Shown here: positions 47,137 to 56,505 of the stretch, piece after piece
How positions within the stretch are numbered: position 1 is the stretch's first letter
Layout of the letters: the number at the start of each line of letters is the position of its first letter
Assembly: GCF_020622355.1 (NCBI RefSeq)
Contig: NZ_WHVL01000006.1
Coordinates: 235,793-299,792 of the forward strand
Length of the DNA stretch: 64,000 bases
Source of the DNA: Vreelandella malpeensis
GTDB lineage: Bacteria; Pseudomonadota; Gammaproteobacteria; Pseudomonadales; Halomonadaceae
Direction: 5' to 3'
The notes under the pieces: model-generated
What the model was told of the DNA's origin: nothing
What the model saw: the letters and a program-made list of their open reading frames with translations, nothing else
The model's database searches: none
Made by a program: the position numbers and the translations under genes

Positions 47137-48207
47137 TCAGCGCTCACCGCAAAGCGGGGTCACGAATCGCCGGCGGCGATCCTCCTGGGTCATCGGCTGA
47201 GCAAGCAGGTGGACGAGCTTGGTCAGCGCCGCCTCGGGCGTCATGTCCGCGCCTGCCAGCACGCCGGCGGCTTCCAGCCCGGCGCCGGCGGCGTAGGTGG
47301 CAAAATGCACGCCCCCGCGCGGGCAGAGGCTGGTCGCGGCGATGAGCTTGCCCTCACCGCAGGCGCGGGCCAGCACCTCCAGCAGCGCCGGGTCGTCCGG
47401 AAGGTTCCCCGCCCCCCAGAGCTGCAAGAGCGCTCCCTTGACGCGATCATCGCCGAGCAGCGCCTCGAGCTGCCAGGCGGCGATGCCCGGCCACAGCGCC
47501 AGGCGAACCACCTCGCCCTGAGCAAGCCCTGCATAGCTTGCAAGCTCGAAACGTGGTGCACCGCGATGAGTCGCTGCCAGCCCCCGCGCCGGGTACTCGA
47601 TGAAATCCTCTCCCACGCGCTCGCCGAGCAGCGGATAGCCGGGGCTCGCAAAGGCATCCGGCGCTTCGCTGTCGCACTTGACCGCGCGTACGCCGCGCAG
47701 CAGCTTGCCGGCGAAGTAGATCGCCACCTCCTTGAGCGAGTCGCTGGCGGCAAAGCGCAGCGCCCCGTAGACGTTGGCGAGGGCGTCGCTGTGCTCGGCC
47801 TCAAGCGGGCGCATCGCCCCGGTGAGCACCACCGGGCGATCGAGGCCCTGCAGCTGAAAGGCGAGACTCGCCGCGCTGAAGCTCAAGGTGTCGGTACCGT
47901 GGAGCACCACGAACCCTCTGTAGTCGTTGAAGCGCTTAGCGATCGCCGCGGCGATGCGCTGCCAGGTCAGCGGCGTAGCCGCGCTCGAGTCGATCAGCGT
48001 ATCGAAGCTCATCACTTCAAAAGGCGGCAGGGCGCTTTGCTGGGGCACCGACAGGGTATCGAGCGCGCGCTGCAGACGCGCCTCGAAGTTCGCCCCCGGT
48101 TCGAGCCCGGCGGCGCCGGCCTGCATGCCAAGAGTGCCACCGGTGTAGATGACCAGGATGCGTTCGCCGCGCTTGGCCGCGCCGCTGAGTAACGGGGTAA
48201 CGCTCAT
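47137..48207 (-). CDS. ansA: Type I L-asparaginase (356 aa)
   Basis: Hydrolyses asparagine to aspartate and ammonia. Active-site segments: VIYTGGTLGMQ (first catalytic Thr), VLHGTDTLSFSAASLAF (second Thr with Asp), VLTGAMRPL and, later, LWGAGNLPDDP. No signal peptide, so it is predicted cytoplasmic, like E. coli AnsA (338 aa). Its ATG overlaps the stop of the upstream MFS gene (ATGA), giving a two-gene unit. Confidence 0.93.
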   Translation of the reverse strand: MSVTPLLSGAAKRGERILVIYTGGTLGMQAGAAGLEPGANFEARLQRALDTLSVPQQSALPPFEVMSFDTLIDSSAATPLTWQRIAAAIAKRFNDYRGFVVLHGTDTLSFSAASLAFQLQGLDRPVVLTGAMRPLEAEHSDALANVYGALRFAASDSLKEVAIYFAGKLLRGVRAVKCDSEAPDAFASPGYPLLGERVGEDFIEYPARGLAATHRGAPRFELASYAGLAQGEVVRLALWPGIAAWQLEALLGDDRVKGALLQLWGAGNLPDDPALLEVLARACGEGKLIAATSLCPRGGVHFATYAAGAGLEAAGVLAGADMTPEAALTKLVHLLAQPMTQEDRRRRFVTPLCGER

Positions 48208-49430
48208 GAGACTCCTTTTGCCATGCCGGCACCTGGCCCTAGCACGACGAGCGTGTCGGCGCGGTCATCGAGCTTGCGATCACGCCCGGCCAGGAAGGCG
48301 AACACGAAGCAGACACCGATCAGCGCCAGCAACAGATAGGTGATGTGTTCCAGGCGGGCGCCGGCCTGGATCAGCAGGCCCACGCCGAACGGTCCGAGGG
48401 CGGCGATAGTGTAGCCGCCGCCCTGAACGAGCCCCGAGAGCTTGCCGGCGAGCCCCGCGTTGGCGGTGCGCAGCACCAGCAGGCTCAGCGCCAGGCTGAA
48501 GCTTCCGCCCTGGCCAAGGCCGAGCAGCGCCGCCCCCGGCCACTGCCATGCGTGCGGCGCGACCATCAAGAGATAAAGCCCGACTGCCGTAAAGGTGAGC
48601 ATCACGAAAAGCGCCGGGCGCTGGTCGCGGCCCAGACGCGCAAGCCAGGGTGCTGCGAGCGCCGAGCCCAGTTGGCAGACGATCGAGACCGCCATGGTGA
48701 AACCCGCCTCGCTCTCACCGTAGCCGCGATAGATCAGAAGGGTCGGCAGCCAGCCGAACACGATATAGGCCATGGAGGACTGGATGCCCATGTAGAGCAT
48801 GACCTGCCAAGTGAGAGGCTTGCGCAAAAGCGCCTTGAGCGAGGCGCTATGGGGGCTTGCGGCCTGGGCCACCTGCGGAGTGGGAGCGAGGGTCGCCCAC
48901 AGCGCAAGCGTTACCAAAGCCAACAGCGCCCAGCTGGCAAGGCTCACCTGCCAGCCGCCCAAAAAATGGGTCAGCGGTACGCTGAACCCCGCGCCCAGCG
49001 CGCCACCGAAGCACAGCGCCATGGTGTAGAGCCCGGTGACAAGATCGGCGCTTTGGGGCAGTTCGCGCTTGACCAGCGATGGCAGCAGCGTGCCGGCCAG
49101 GCCAATGGCGGCTCCGGCCAGGGCCGAGCCGATGAACAGGACACCTGGAAGCGGTAGCGGGCGAATCAGCAAGGCGCCGCCAAGCAGCAGAAGGGCTGCG
49201 CTGAGCGCGCGCTCGGTGCCAATGCGCCTAGCGATGAGCGGCGCCAAGGGGGCCGCCAGGCCCAGAAAGAGTACTGGCAGGGTGGTGAGTACGCCTGCGG
49301 CCGTAGGGGTGAGCCCCGCATTCTCTTTCAAGCGAGCGAGCAGCGGGGCAACGGATGAGAGGGCGGGGCGCAGATTGAGCCCCACCAGAAACATCAGGAG
49401 GATGAAACCAACGGCGCGACGACGCTGCAT
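48204..49430 (-). CDS. MFS transporter, CynX/NimT-like (408 aa)
   Basis: Twelve predicted helices of the major facilitator fold. The first helix holds MFLVGLNLRPALSSVAPLL, the signature of the CynX/NimT (YeaN) group. TLPVLFLGLAAPLAPLIARRI is the loop 2-3 region. Substrates in this group include cyanate and 2-nitroimidazole in E. coli. Pairing with ansA suggests an amide or amino-acid link, but that is inference. Confidence 0.87.
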   Translation of the reverse strand: MQRRRAVGFILLMFLVGLNLRPALSSVAPLLARLKENAGLTPTAAGVLTTLPVLFLGLAAPLAPLIARRIGTERALSAALLLLGGALLIRPLPLPGVLFIGSALAGAAIGLAGTLLPSLVKRELPQSADLVTGLYTMALCFGGALGAGFSVPLTHFLGGWQVSLASWALLALVTLALWATLAPTPQVAQAASPHSASLKALLRKPLTWQVMLYMGIQSSMAYIVFGWLPTLLIYRGYGESEAGFTMAVSIVCQLGSALAAPWLARLGRDQRPALFVMLTFTAVGLYLLMVAPHAWQWPGAALLGLGQGGSFSLALSLLVLRTANAGLAGKLSGLVQGGGYTIAALGPFGVGLLIQAGARLEHITYLLLALIGVCFVFAFLAGRDRKLDDRADTLVVLGPGAGMAKGVS

Positions 49431-49434
49431 GGCG

Positions 49435-49938
49435 CTAGCTCATGTGTGCGCGCAGATCGCCTCGGGCAGCGTCCATCAGGGTGATGAAGTGGTAGTCCGC
49501 CGGCGTTTCCAGGCAGTCCACGCGTACATCGGTACGCATGCCCTTGTTGATGTCGAGCTTTTCGTAGATCTCGAGAGTCACCTTGCGGGCCGGCTTGTCG
49601 CCGGGGACGATGGTGCCGTCTTCGAGCGTGAAGGTTTCGAGCAGGGTAGCGCGCACGCGGGTGCTGCCCTCTTCGCTCAACACCCGCCGGATGAACAGCC
49701 AGCCCTCACAGACCAGCGCCGCATCCTCGCTGCTTTCGCGCAGAAACAGCGTGCGGTAGCACGCGCCTTCCGTCGCGGCCTTGTCGGCCATGCTGCGGTA
49801 GGCCTGAATGACCTGCCCGGAGGTCGCCCGGGCGTCCTCCAGGCGCTGGGCGACCCCTTGATGCTCGCGGCTGAGCTGCTCCTGGCGCTGGAAGGCCAGC
49901 CACTGCCGGTAGTCATTGATAAGCTGAGATGACGCCAT
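49435..49938 (-). CDS. Hypothetical protein (167 aa)
   Basis: Not recognised. The N-terminal half (residues about 2-60) is helical and Gln/Glu/Arg-rich (LINDYRQWLAFQRQEQLSRE). The C-terminal half looks like a beta-rich domain (EGWLFIRRVLSEE, VRATLLETFTLEDGTIVPGD, KVTLEIYEKLDINKGMRTDV). No signal or membrane segment. ATG 49938 is chosen because GGAG lies seven bases before. It follows rhlE on the same strand with an 84-base gap and precedes the MFS gene by 4 bases. Confidence 0.7.
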   Translation of the reverse strand: MASSQLINDYRQWLAFQRQEQLSREHQGVAQRLEDARATSGQVIQAYRSMADKAATEGACYRTLFLRESSEDAALVCEGWLFIRRVLSEEGSTRVRATLLETFTLEDGTIVPGDKPARKVTLEIYEKLDINKGMRTDVRVDCLETPADYHFITLMDAARGDLRAHMS

Positions 49939-50022
49939 AATCACTCCATGAACGGGTTTGGTCATACACCCGGATGGGGGTGCCTGAAAGCGGACAACCT
50001 TCGCACATTCGACGAGCGCGCG

Positions 50023-51294
50023 CTAGCGACGTGCGCGTCGGCGCGGTGCCTTGTCGGAGCGCTCGCCCTGACGCTGTCCTTGGCCTTGGCCGCGACCACC
50101 GCCGCCACCGGGCTTGCGCTGGCCGCGACGACCGTTCTCGATCGGCTGGGGCTTGGCGTTGGGGTCGGGCTCGAAACCGGGCTCGATCTTCTTGGGCAGG
50201 TTCTGCTTGATCAGCTTCTCGATGCCGGTGAGCAGGGCGTGCTCGTCCACGCACACCAGCGACACCGCTTCGCCATCGCTGCCGGCGCGACCGGTACGGC
50301 CGATGCGGTGAACGTAGTCCTCGGCCACGTTAGGCAAGTCGAAGTTGACGACGAAGGGCAGCTCATCGATATCGAGACCGCGAGCGGCGATGTCGGTGGC
50401 CACCAGCACCTGCAGGTCGCCGCTCTTGAAGGCGCCCAGCGCCCGGGTGCGTGCGCCCTGGCTCTTGTTGCCGTGAATCGCCATGGCCGGAATGTCCTGC
50501 TTGGAGAGCTGCTCCGCCAGGCGGTTGGCGCCGTGCTTGGTGCGGGTGAAGACCAGCACCTGGAACCAGCCGTGGCGAGAGATCAGGTGGGCCAGCAGTT
50601 CGCGTTTCTTGTCGCGGTCGACCCGGTAGATGGTCTGGTCGATCTTCTCGGCGGTGGTGTTGCGCGGCGCGACTTCGACCAGTGCCGGATTGTCGAGAAG
50701 CTGAGTGGCCAGCGTCTGGATCTCGTTGGAGAAGGTGGCCGAGAACAGCAGGTTCTGACGCTTGGCCGGCAAGAGCTTGAGGATGCGCTTGATGTCGTGG
50801 ATGAAGCCCATGTCGAGCATGCGGTCGGCTTCGTCGAGCACCAGGATCTCGATCTGGGAGAGATCCACGTGGCCCTGCTGCTGCAGATCCATCAGTCGGC
50901 CGGGCGTGGCCACCAGGATGTCGAGGCCCTTTCTGAGCGCTTCGACCTGCGGGTTCTGACCCACGCCGCCGAAAATGATATGCGAGGTGAGCGGCAGGTA
51001 CTTGCCGTAATCCGTGACGCTTTCGCCGACCTGGGCGGCGAGCTCGCGCGTGGGCGTCAGCACCAGGGCGCGCACCTGGCGCTTGCCCGGGCGCTTGCCG
51101 TTGTTGAGCCGCTGCAGCATGGGCAGCGTGAAGCCGGCGGTCTTGCCCGTCCCGGTCTGGGCGCTGGCCAACAGATCGCGCCCGGCCAGCACCATCGGAA
51201 TGGCCTTTTGCTGGATGGGCGTGGGCTGTGTGTAGCCTTGGTTGGTAATGGCGCGTAGTAAGTCGTCCTGCAGACCAAGTTCCGAAAAGCTCAT
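50023..51294 (-). CDS. rhlE: DEAD-box RNA helicase RhlE (423 aa)
   Basis: RNA helicase core with all motifs: Q motif [12 protein letters not shown], Walker [41 protein letters not shown] in [16 protein letters not shown] in [31 protein letters not shown] and [10 protein letters not shown]. The C-terminal 60 residues are basic and Gly/Arg/Gln-rich ([20 protein letters not shown]), as in the RhlE subgroup, where they bind RNA. Involved in ribosome assembly and RNA remodelling. Confidence 0.94.
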   Translation of the reverse strand: MSFSELGLQDDLLRAITNQGYTQPTPIQQKAIPMVLAGRDLLASAQTGTGKTAGFTLPMLQRLNNGKRPGKRQVRALVLTPTRELAAQVGESVTDYGKYLPLTSHIIFGGVGQNPQVEALRKGLDILVATPGRLMDLQQQGHVDLSQIEILVLDEADRMLDMGFIHDIKRILKLLPAKRQNLLFSATFSNEIQTLATQLLDNPALVEVAPRNTTAEKIDQTIYRVDRDKKRELLAHLISRHGWFQVLVFTRTKHGANRLAEQLSKQDIPAMAIHGNKSQGARTRALGAFKSGDLQVLVATDIAARGLDIDELPFVVNFDLPNVAEDYVHRIGRTGRAGSDGEAVSLVCVDEHALLTGIEKLIKQNLPKKIEPGFEPDPNAKPQPIENGRRGQRKPGGGGGRGQGQGQRQGERSDKAPRRRARR

Positions 51295-51510
51295 GGGTTC
51301 TCCGCCATTGCCAGCAAAAGCGCAGAGGCGCTGTCACCAGGCTAGGGTTCAAAATAGGTTGAAAACGCGGGGTACGATCCGCGCGGCAGCGAAGTTTGCC
51401 AGATAGCGCGCCTGCCTGCGAGGCTCTTTTGCCTGCGCGGATGTCTCAAGAGGGGCGCGATGCGCGCGCGCCGTCCGGATGGAGCGACGCACGGCTCGGG
51501 CAGGGGCGAC

Positions 51511-52095
51511 TTAGAAGTAGCCGCCGGTGCGAAGCTCGCGGGCGATCTGCGTTGCCGCGAGGTCGATGCTCTGGCCGAGCGCGCGCACCAAGGCCGGATA
51601 GCCATCCTGATCGAGCTCGGTCTCGACGGAGAAGCTCTCCAGCGCCAGCAGCTGGTTGTCCGCACCGCGCAGCTGCCACTGGCCGCTGGCAACGGCGTTG
51701 CCATCGTAGCGGCCCTGAAACTGGTCCACCTCGAGGGCCAGCGTCGGCGCGCCGCTGGCCGCCCCTTCGGCCCGCACCACGCGTACCTGGGGGAGCTCCT
51801 GGGAGAGCCGCCCGCGCAGGCTGCGCTCGAGCTGACGGCCGAGGGCCTCGGCCCACTGGTGCTCGCGCGCCTCGACGAGGGTGATGTCGTCGAGTTGCAT
51901 GACGACGCCGTCGACATCGAGGTAGTGAGCCAGGCGCGGCGTGCGTATCTGCAGGGTACGCTCGCCGGTGACGGGGCTGGTGATGGGCGTTGCCGGCAGC
52001 ATGTAACGCGCCGGCGGCGTCACGCTCGAGGCGCACCCGGCGAGCAGCGCCAGCAGGCTGATGAGAAGGGCTGTCTTCAACATCTTGGATCGCAT
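51511..52095 (-). CDS. pqiC: PqiC-type outer-membrane lipoprotein (194 aa)
   Basis: The N-terminal signal ends in the lipobox LLAGC (Cys about residue 21), so it is lipidated. Its neighbours suggest it forms the outer-membrane end of the Pqi bridge. The rest matches the PqiC/DUF330 (ABC-type transport auxiliary) pattern: PPARYMLPA, LQIRTPRLAHYLDVDGVVMQ, EHQWAEALGRQLERSLRGRL and AALALEVDQFQG-like strands. It is last gene of pqiABC, 12 bases after pqiB. Confidence 0.9.
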   Translation of the reverse strand: MRSKMLKTALLISLLALLAGCASSVTPPARYMLPATPITSPVTGERTLQIRTPRLAHYLDVDGVVMQLDDITLVEAREHQWAEALGRQLERSLRGRLSQELPQVRVVRAEGAASGAPTLALEVDQFQGRYDGNAVASGQWQLRGADNQLLALESFSVETELDQDGYPALVRALGQSIDLAATQIARELRTGGYF

Positions 52096-52107
52096 GAGGT
52101 CGTCCTT

Positions 52108-53790
52108 TTACCGGGGGGCCCGCGGAATGGGGTCTTCCACGTCCAGATTGTCGAAAAGCAGCGCCCGCGGGTTCTCATTGAGCGTGCGTGTCAAGGGCTG
52201 CAGGTCGCGCATCAGGCGATCGAGCCGCTCGATGGCCGAGGTCAGGTCCTGATAGGCCGGCGACGCCGGTGAAAGCCCTTCCAGTGTGCTGCGAAGCTCC
52301 TCGAGGGTGGCATTGACGTTGCCGCCGAGCGCCTGGGTGTCCGGGTCGCTCAGCAAGGTGTTGAGCGAGGCGCTCACTTCGCGCACCTCGTCGAGCACGC
52401 GCTCGGAGGCCTGCAGGTTGCGATCGAGTCCGGCCAGCAGCGGCTCGACCTCCAGCGCATTGAGCTTGTCCAGAAGGCTCGTCACCTGAGCCTGGATCTG
52501 GGCGAACCCGCCGGCCACAGTGGGGAACACCTGACGCTCGGAGAACATCTCCTCGCGGTAGGTGCCGGCCAGGTCGCGCTGGAAATTCAGGTCGACGAAC
52601 AGTGCGCCGGTCAACAGGTTGCCGTTCTTGAGCGACGCGCGAAGGCCGAGATCAAACATGCGATCAAAGCGTGCCTGCCACTCGTCGATGTCGATGTCCT
52701 CGCTTTCGATGCCCATCCGCTGGGGTTCGATGCGAATCAACACAGGGATGGCGAACTGAGCGCGCGAGTTGGGCTGCGGCGCGGTGAAGTTCCAGGGCAC
52801 GGCGACCACGCTGCCCATGCGCACGCCGCGAAACTCCACCGGCGCCCCGCGCGCGAGCCCGCGCACGGTATCGTCCACCAGCAGCACGTACTCGAGGTAA
52901 CGGTTGAAGGTGCCTTCCCGGGCGTCGTCTTCATCGGCGTAGAGGGTGAAGCGGGTGTTGTTGCTCACCGGCTTGCCCATGGGCAGATCTTCCGGCACGC
53001 CGAAGGTCACGCCGCCGCCGAGCAGCGCCTCCAGCGACTCGACGTTGACCCGCACGCCGTTGGCGTCGAGGCGAAAGTCGATGCCGCTGGAGGTCCAGAA
53101 GCGTGTGCTGTCGGTGACCAGCTGGGCGTAGGGTTCTTCGATGAACACCTGGTGGTGCATGGTGCGCGACTCGGGCTCGAAGCGATTGTCCTCGACACGC
53201 CCCACGGTGTAGCCCTGATAAGAGACCGGGTCGCCCACGCGCAGCGAGTTGCCGAGCTGGCTGACCAGGCTGATCTGCAGCCCCGCTTGGCCAGCGGTGG
53301 CCACCGGCGGCACGTCGCTCAACTCGAATTCGCGGCGCGGGTCGTTGGAGCGCCCTGGCTGGAGCTGGATATAGGCGCCGGAGAGCACCGTTCCGAGTCC
53401 GCTGATCCCTTCGCGGCCGATGCGCGGCTTGACCACCCAGAAACGGCTGTCCTGACGCAGCATTGCTTCGGCTTCAGGCTGGATACGCGCGGTCATGACC
53501 GCGTGGGAAAGATCGTCGGACAGACGCACGCTCTGCACGATGCCGATCTCGACGTTGCGACTGCGAATCAGGGTGCTGCCCGCCTCGATCCCCTCGGCGT
53601 TGTTGGTGGTCAGGGTGATCAGCGTGCCGCGGCTGGTATAGTTGTCGTACACCAGCCACAGGCCGATGATCACCGCGACGATCGGCACGATCCAGATCGG
53701 CGACAGCCGCGTCTGACGCGAGGGTCGGGCGCGGTGCAAGTCGTTTTCATCGTTCGGCGGCGTTTCGCCTTGAGGTAACTCGTCAGCCAT
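52108..53790 (-). CDS. pqiB: PqiB, MlaD/MCE-domain lipid-transport protein (560 aa)
   Basis: Single N-terminal transmembrane helix (LSPIWIVPIVAVIIGLWLVYD) followed by three MCE repeats: near residues 47-140 (GTLITLTTNNAEGIEAGSTL), 160-250 (GLQISLVSQLGNSLRVGDPV) and 290-400 (RFTLYADEDDAREGTF). A C-terminal helical region (LDKLNALEVEPLLAGLDRNL) corresponds to the needle of E. coli PqiB, which forms a syringe spanning the periplasm. It carries lipids between membranes, with PqiA in the inner membrane and PqiC outside. It overlaps pqiA by 8 bases. Confidence 0.93.
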   Translation of the reverse strand: MADELPQGETPPNDENDLHRARPSRQTRLSPIWIVPIVAVIIGLWLVYDNYTSRGTLITLTTNNAEGIEAGSTLIRSRNVEIGIVQSVRLSDDLSHAVMTARIQPEAEAMLRQDSRFWVVKPRIGREGISGLGTVLSGAYIQLQPGRSNDPRREFELSDVPPVATAGQAGLQISLVSQLGNSLRVGDPVSYQGYTVGRVEDNRFEPESRTMHHQVFIEEPYAQLVTDSTRFWTSSGIDFRLDANGVRVNVESLEALLGGGVTFGVPEDLPMGKPVSNNTRFTLYADEDDAREGTFNRYLEYVLLVDDTVRGLARGAPVEFRGVRMGSVVAVPWNFTAPQPNSRAQFAIPVLIRIEPQRMGIESEDIDIDEWQARFDRMFDLGLRASLKNGNLLTGALFVDLNFQRDLAGTYREEMFSERQVFPTVAGGFAQIQAQVTSLLDKLNALEVEPLLAGLDRNLQASERVLDEVREVSASLNTLLSDPDTQALGGNVNATLEELRSTLEGLSPASPAYQDLTSAIERLDRLMRDLQPLTRTLNENPRALLFDNLDVEDPIPRAPR

Positions 53791-55165
53791 CCACTGATTC
53801 CTTGGTCGCTATTGTGAACGTGGCAGCACGTCCTGGCCGGGGGGCGCGTAGGGGAGGAGTGTCCCATAGAAGGCGCGGGTCGAAGGTCATCGCGGCGAGC
53901 ATGGTTAGCACGACCACGGCGCCGAAGGCAAGTGCGGCGGGACCGGGGGTGATCGACATCAGCGAGCCCGCACGGATCAGCGCCACCAGGATCGCCACCA
54001 CGAAGACGTCGACCATCGACCAGCGGCCGATAAATTCGGTCAGCCGGTAGAGCCGGGTGCGGCTCTGGGCTTTCAGCTCGCCGCTTCGACGCACCGTCAG
54101 GCACAGCCAGGACAGGGCGAAGAGCTTGCCGACCGGCACGATGACGCTGGCCACGAAAATGACCGCCGCCACTGGCCAAGAACCCATCTGCAGAAGCTGT
54201 ACCACGCCGCCGATGATCGTCGAGGGCGAGCTCGACCCCAGGCTCGTAGTGGTCATGATCGGGTAGACGTTGGCAGGAATGTACATGATGGTGGCGGCAA
54301 ACAGCAGTGCCCAAGTGCGCTGGAGGCTATGCGGCAGGCGCTTGTGGAGTTTCTCGTGACAGCGACTGCAGCGCGCCTTGCCATTAGCGGGTAACCGGTT
54401 GATCAGCCCACAGGTGGGGCAACCGGTGACGTTCTGAGCCGCTGCGGTGGTGCCGGTCCGGGTGCCTTCGGGGGCAAGCGGCTCGCCCTCGAGGGAGAAC
54501 CACATCCAGTCCGCGTCCAGCGACTGACTGGTCTTGAGCAGCAGGAGGGCGAAGGCGCAGAACGCCCAGAAGGAAATGCCCAGGCTGATCTGGGCGAGGC
54601 CTGCGACCTTGATCAGGCTGACCAGCGCGCCGATGATGAACACGTCGGCCATCATCCACGGCACCAGGTGTGAAAGCGAGCGGGCGATATCGCGGCTGAA
54701 AGGCTGCGGACGGCCGCGCAGCAGCCCGTATTGAAGCCAGATGACCCCGACCAGGTAGAGCGCCGGCAGCACTGCGATGGTCATGATCACGGCGATCGCC
54801 ACCATCGGTTGGTGAAAGGCGATCAGCGTGGTGGCGGTCTGGGAGAGTTCGATGCGGTTGCTCACCCCGCTGACGCTGAAACTCACGAAGGGGAATGACA
54901 CTGCGATGATCAGTGCGATCAAGGACGCGACTGCCAGCGCCATGCTGCGCTGGGCCGGAAAGCGGTGACGCTTGACCAGCGTGTGCGCGCAGCGCGGGCA
55001 GTTGGCCTTCTCGCCGGAACCCAGCGGCGGCAGTGCCGACACCCAGTCGCATTCGTGGCAGGCGCGCAGGCGCCGGCGGGTCAGACGCGTTTCCGGCGGC
55101 TGACTATCTACCAGCGGCGGGGATATCGTCAGTGAAGGACGTTTGATGACGTGGTTGTAACGCAA
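53783..55165 (-). CDS. pqiA: PqiA inner-membrane protein (about 460 aa)
   Basis: Two PqiA repeats, each with a zinc ribbon and four helices. First ribbon ACHECDWVSALPP and CPRCAHTL. Second GCPTCGLINRLP with CSRCHEKLHKR. Helices include PWMMADVFIIGALVSLIKV and SMVDVFVVAILVALI, the conserved W-MVDVF-like motif. The start is uncertain. TTG 55165 has GAGAG seven bases before. A GTG at 55237 would lie upstream of a TTGACA-17-TATCAA promoter-like pair, so I prefer the shorter form. It is first gene of pqiABC. Confidence 0.88.
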   Translation of the reverse strand: MRYNHVIKRPSLTISPPLVDSQPPETRLTRRRLRACHECDWVSALPPLGSGEKANCPRCAHTLVKRHRFPAQRSMALAVASLIALIIAVSFPFVSFSVSGVSNRIELSQTATTLIAFHQPMVAIAVIMTIAVLPALYLVGVIWLQYGLLRGRPQPFSRDIARSLSHLVPWMMADVFIIGALVSLIKVAGLAQISLGISFWAFCAFALLLLKTSQSLDADWMWFSLEGEPLAPEGTRTGTTAAAQNVTGCPTCGLINRLPANGKARCSRCHEKLHKRLPHSLQRTWALLFAATIMYIPANVYPIMTTTSLGSSSPSTIIGGVVQLLQMGSWPVAAVIFVASVIVPVGKLFALSWLCLTVRRSGELKAQSRTRLYRLTEFIGRWSMVDVFVVAILVALIRAGSLMSITPGPAALAFGAVVVLTMLAAMTFDPRLLWDTPPLRAPRPGRAATFTIATKESVDG

Positions 55166-55334
55166 TCGATTACTCTCAACGAAACCCGAAAGGCGATTGA
55201 TACGCTGGCCGCCCGAGGCTGTCAAACCCGGCGACACTGGGTCGAGGTGATTCGGTGCTTGACCTTGCTACCAGCTTAGACAACGATGCAGTCGCTTTCG
55301 TCGTGTTTATCCTCTTTTCTGCCTAGGAGCCTTC

Positions 55335-56309
55335 ATGCTGCTCGCCTTTCTAGCTGTCGCGATCGGACTGGTACTACTCATCTGGAGCGCCGAGAAATTC
55401 ATCGACGGTGCCGCGTCGCTGTCGAAGCTTTTGGGGCTGTCACCGCTTCTGATCGGCATGCTGGTGATCGGTTTCGGCACCTCTGCCCCGGAAATGATGG
55501 TGTCGGTGCTTGCCGCGCTCCAGGGCAACCCGGGCCTGGCGGTGGGCAATGCCTACGGCTCCAATATCGCCAATATCGGTCTTGTGCTCGGCTTCGTCGC
55601 GCTCATGGCACCCTTGGCCGTGCATTCGAGCGTGATCCGCAAGGAGATGCCGCTGCTGGTCGGGGCGATGCTGCTCACCGGCTACATGCTCTTCGACGGT
55701 TGGGTAACGCGCATCGAGGCGAGCATTCTACTGCTGGCGCTGGCGCTTTTCATTGGTTTCAGTATCTGGCGCGCGCGCGCCCAGCAGGGCGATGCGCTGG
55801 AGGAGGAAGTGCTCGACAGCCTCGAGCAGGCGCCCATGTCGCGGGGCAAATCGCTGTTCTGGACGCTTACAGGGCTGGTGCTGCTGGTCGTGAGTTCACG
55901 CATGCTGGTCTGGGGGGCGGTCGAGATCGCTACTGCCTTCGGGGTGAGCGACCTGATCATCGGCTTGACCGTGGTGGCGGTGGGCACCTCGCTGCCTGAG
56001 CTTGCCTCGAGCATCAGCGCCTTGCGCCGTGGCGAGCACGACCTGGTGCTGGGCAACGTGGTGGGGTCCAATCTTTTCAACAGTCTCGCGGTGGTCGGGA
56101 TTGCTGGGTTGATCGCGCCGATCGAGGCCGGGCGCGAGGTGCTGGTACGTGACTGGAGCGTGATGACCTGCATGACGCTTCTGATGGTACTGTTCGCCTT
56201 CTCTTGGCGCGGGCGTCCGCGGCGCATCAATCGTGTGGAGGGGGGCGTGCTGTTTGCGCTGTTCATCGGTTACACCGGCTACATGGTGAGCCTGGTGGTA
56301 ATGAGCTGA
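55335..56309 (+). CDS. Calcium/sodium antiporter, YrbG-type (324 aa)
   Basis: Ten-helix CaCA exchanger with inverted repeats. The two alpha signatures are visible: VIGFGTSAPEMMVSVLAALQGNPGL with GNAYGSNIANIG, and VVAVGTSLPELASSISALRRGE with GNVVGSNLFNSLAV. The acidic cytoplasmic loop EEEVLDSLEQ separates the halves. It exchanges Na+ for Ca2+ (YrbG/NorM-type family). It stands alone between pqiA (divergent) and cioA. Confidence 0.9.
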   Translation: MLLAFLAVAIGLVLLIWSAEKFIDGAASLSKLLGLSPLLIGMLVIGFGTSAPEMMVSVLAALQGNPGLAVGNAYGSNIANIGLVLGFVALMAPLAVHSSVIRKEMPLLVGAMLLTGYMLFDGWVTRIEASILLLALALFIGFSIWRARAQQGDALEEEVLDSLEQAPMSRGKSLFWTLTGLVLLVVSSRMLVWGAVEIATAFGVSDLIIGLTVVAVGTSLPELASSISALRRGEHDLVLGNVVGSNLFNSLAVVGIAGLIAPIEAGREVLVRDWSVMTCMTLLMVLFAFSWRGRPRRINRVEGGVLFALFIGYTGYMVSLVVMS

Positions 56310-56505
56310 GCTATATCGAGTTTGCTTGATGTGCGTCATTGCGCCCCAGCTTTGGTGCGCCGAGGGTCGTGTAACGCGTGCGGCCAAGGGCTAAGATGAG
56401 CCTGTGAGTAAAGACAAGCTTGGTCGAGCAGCGGGTGAACGGTGCCATGACCGAGTGTTGGTTACCCATGGGCATTGCATCTTTCCCCGGTTTCAGGAGT
56501 GCGTT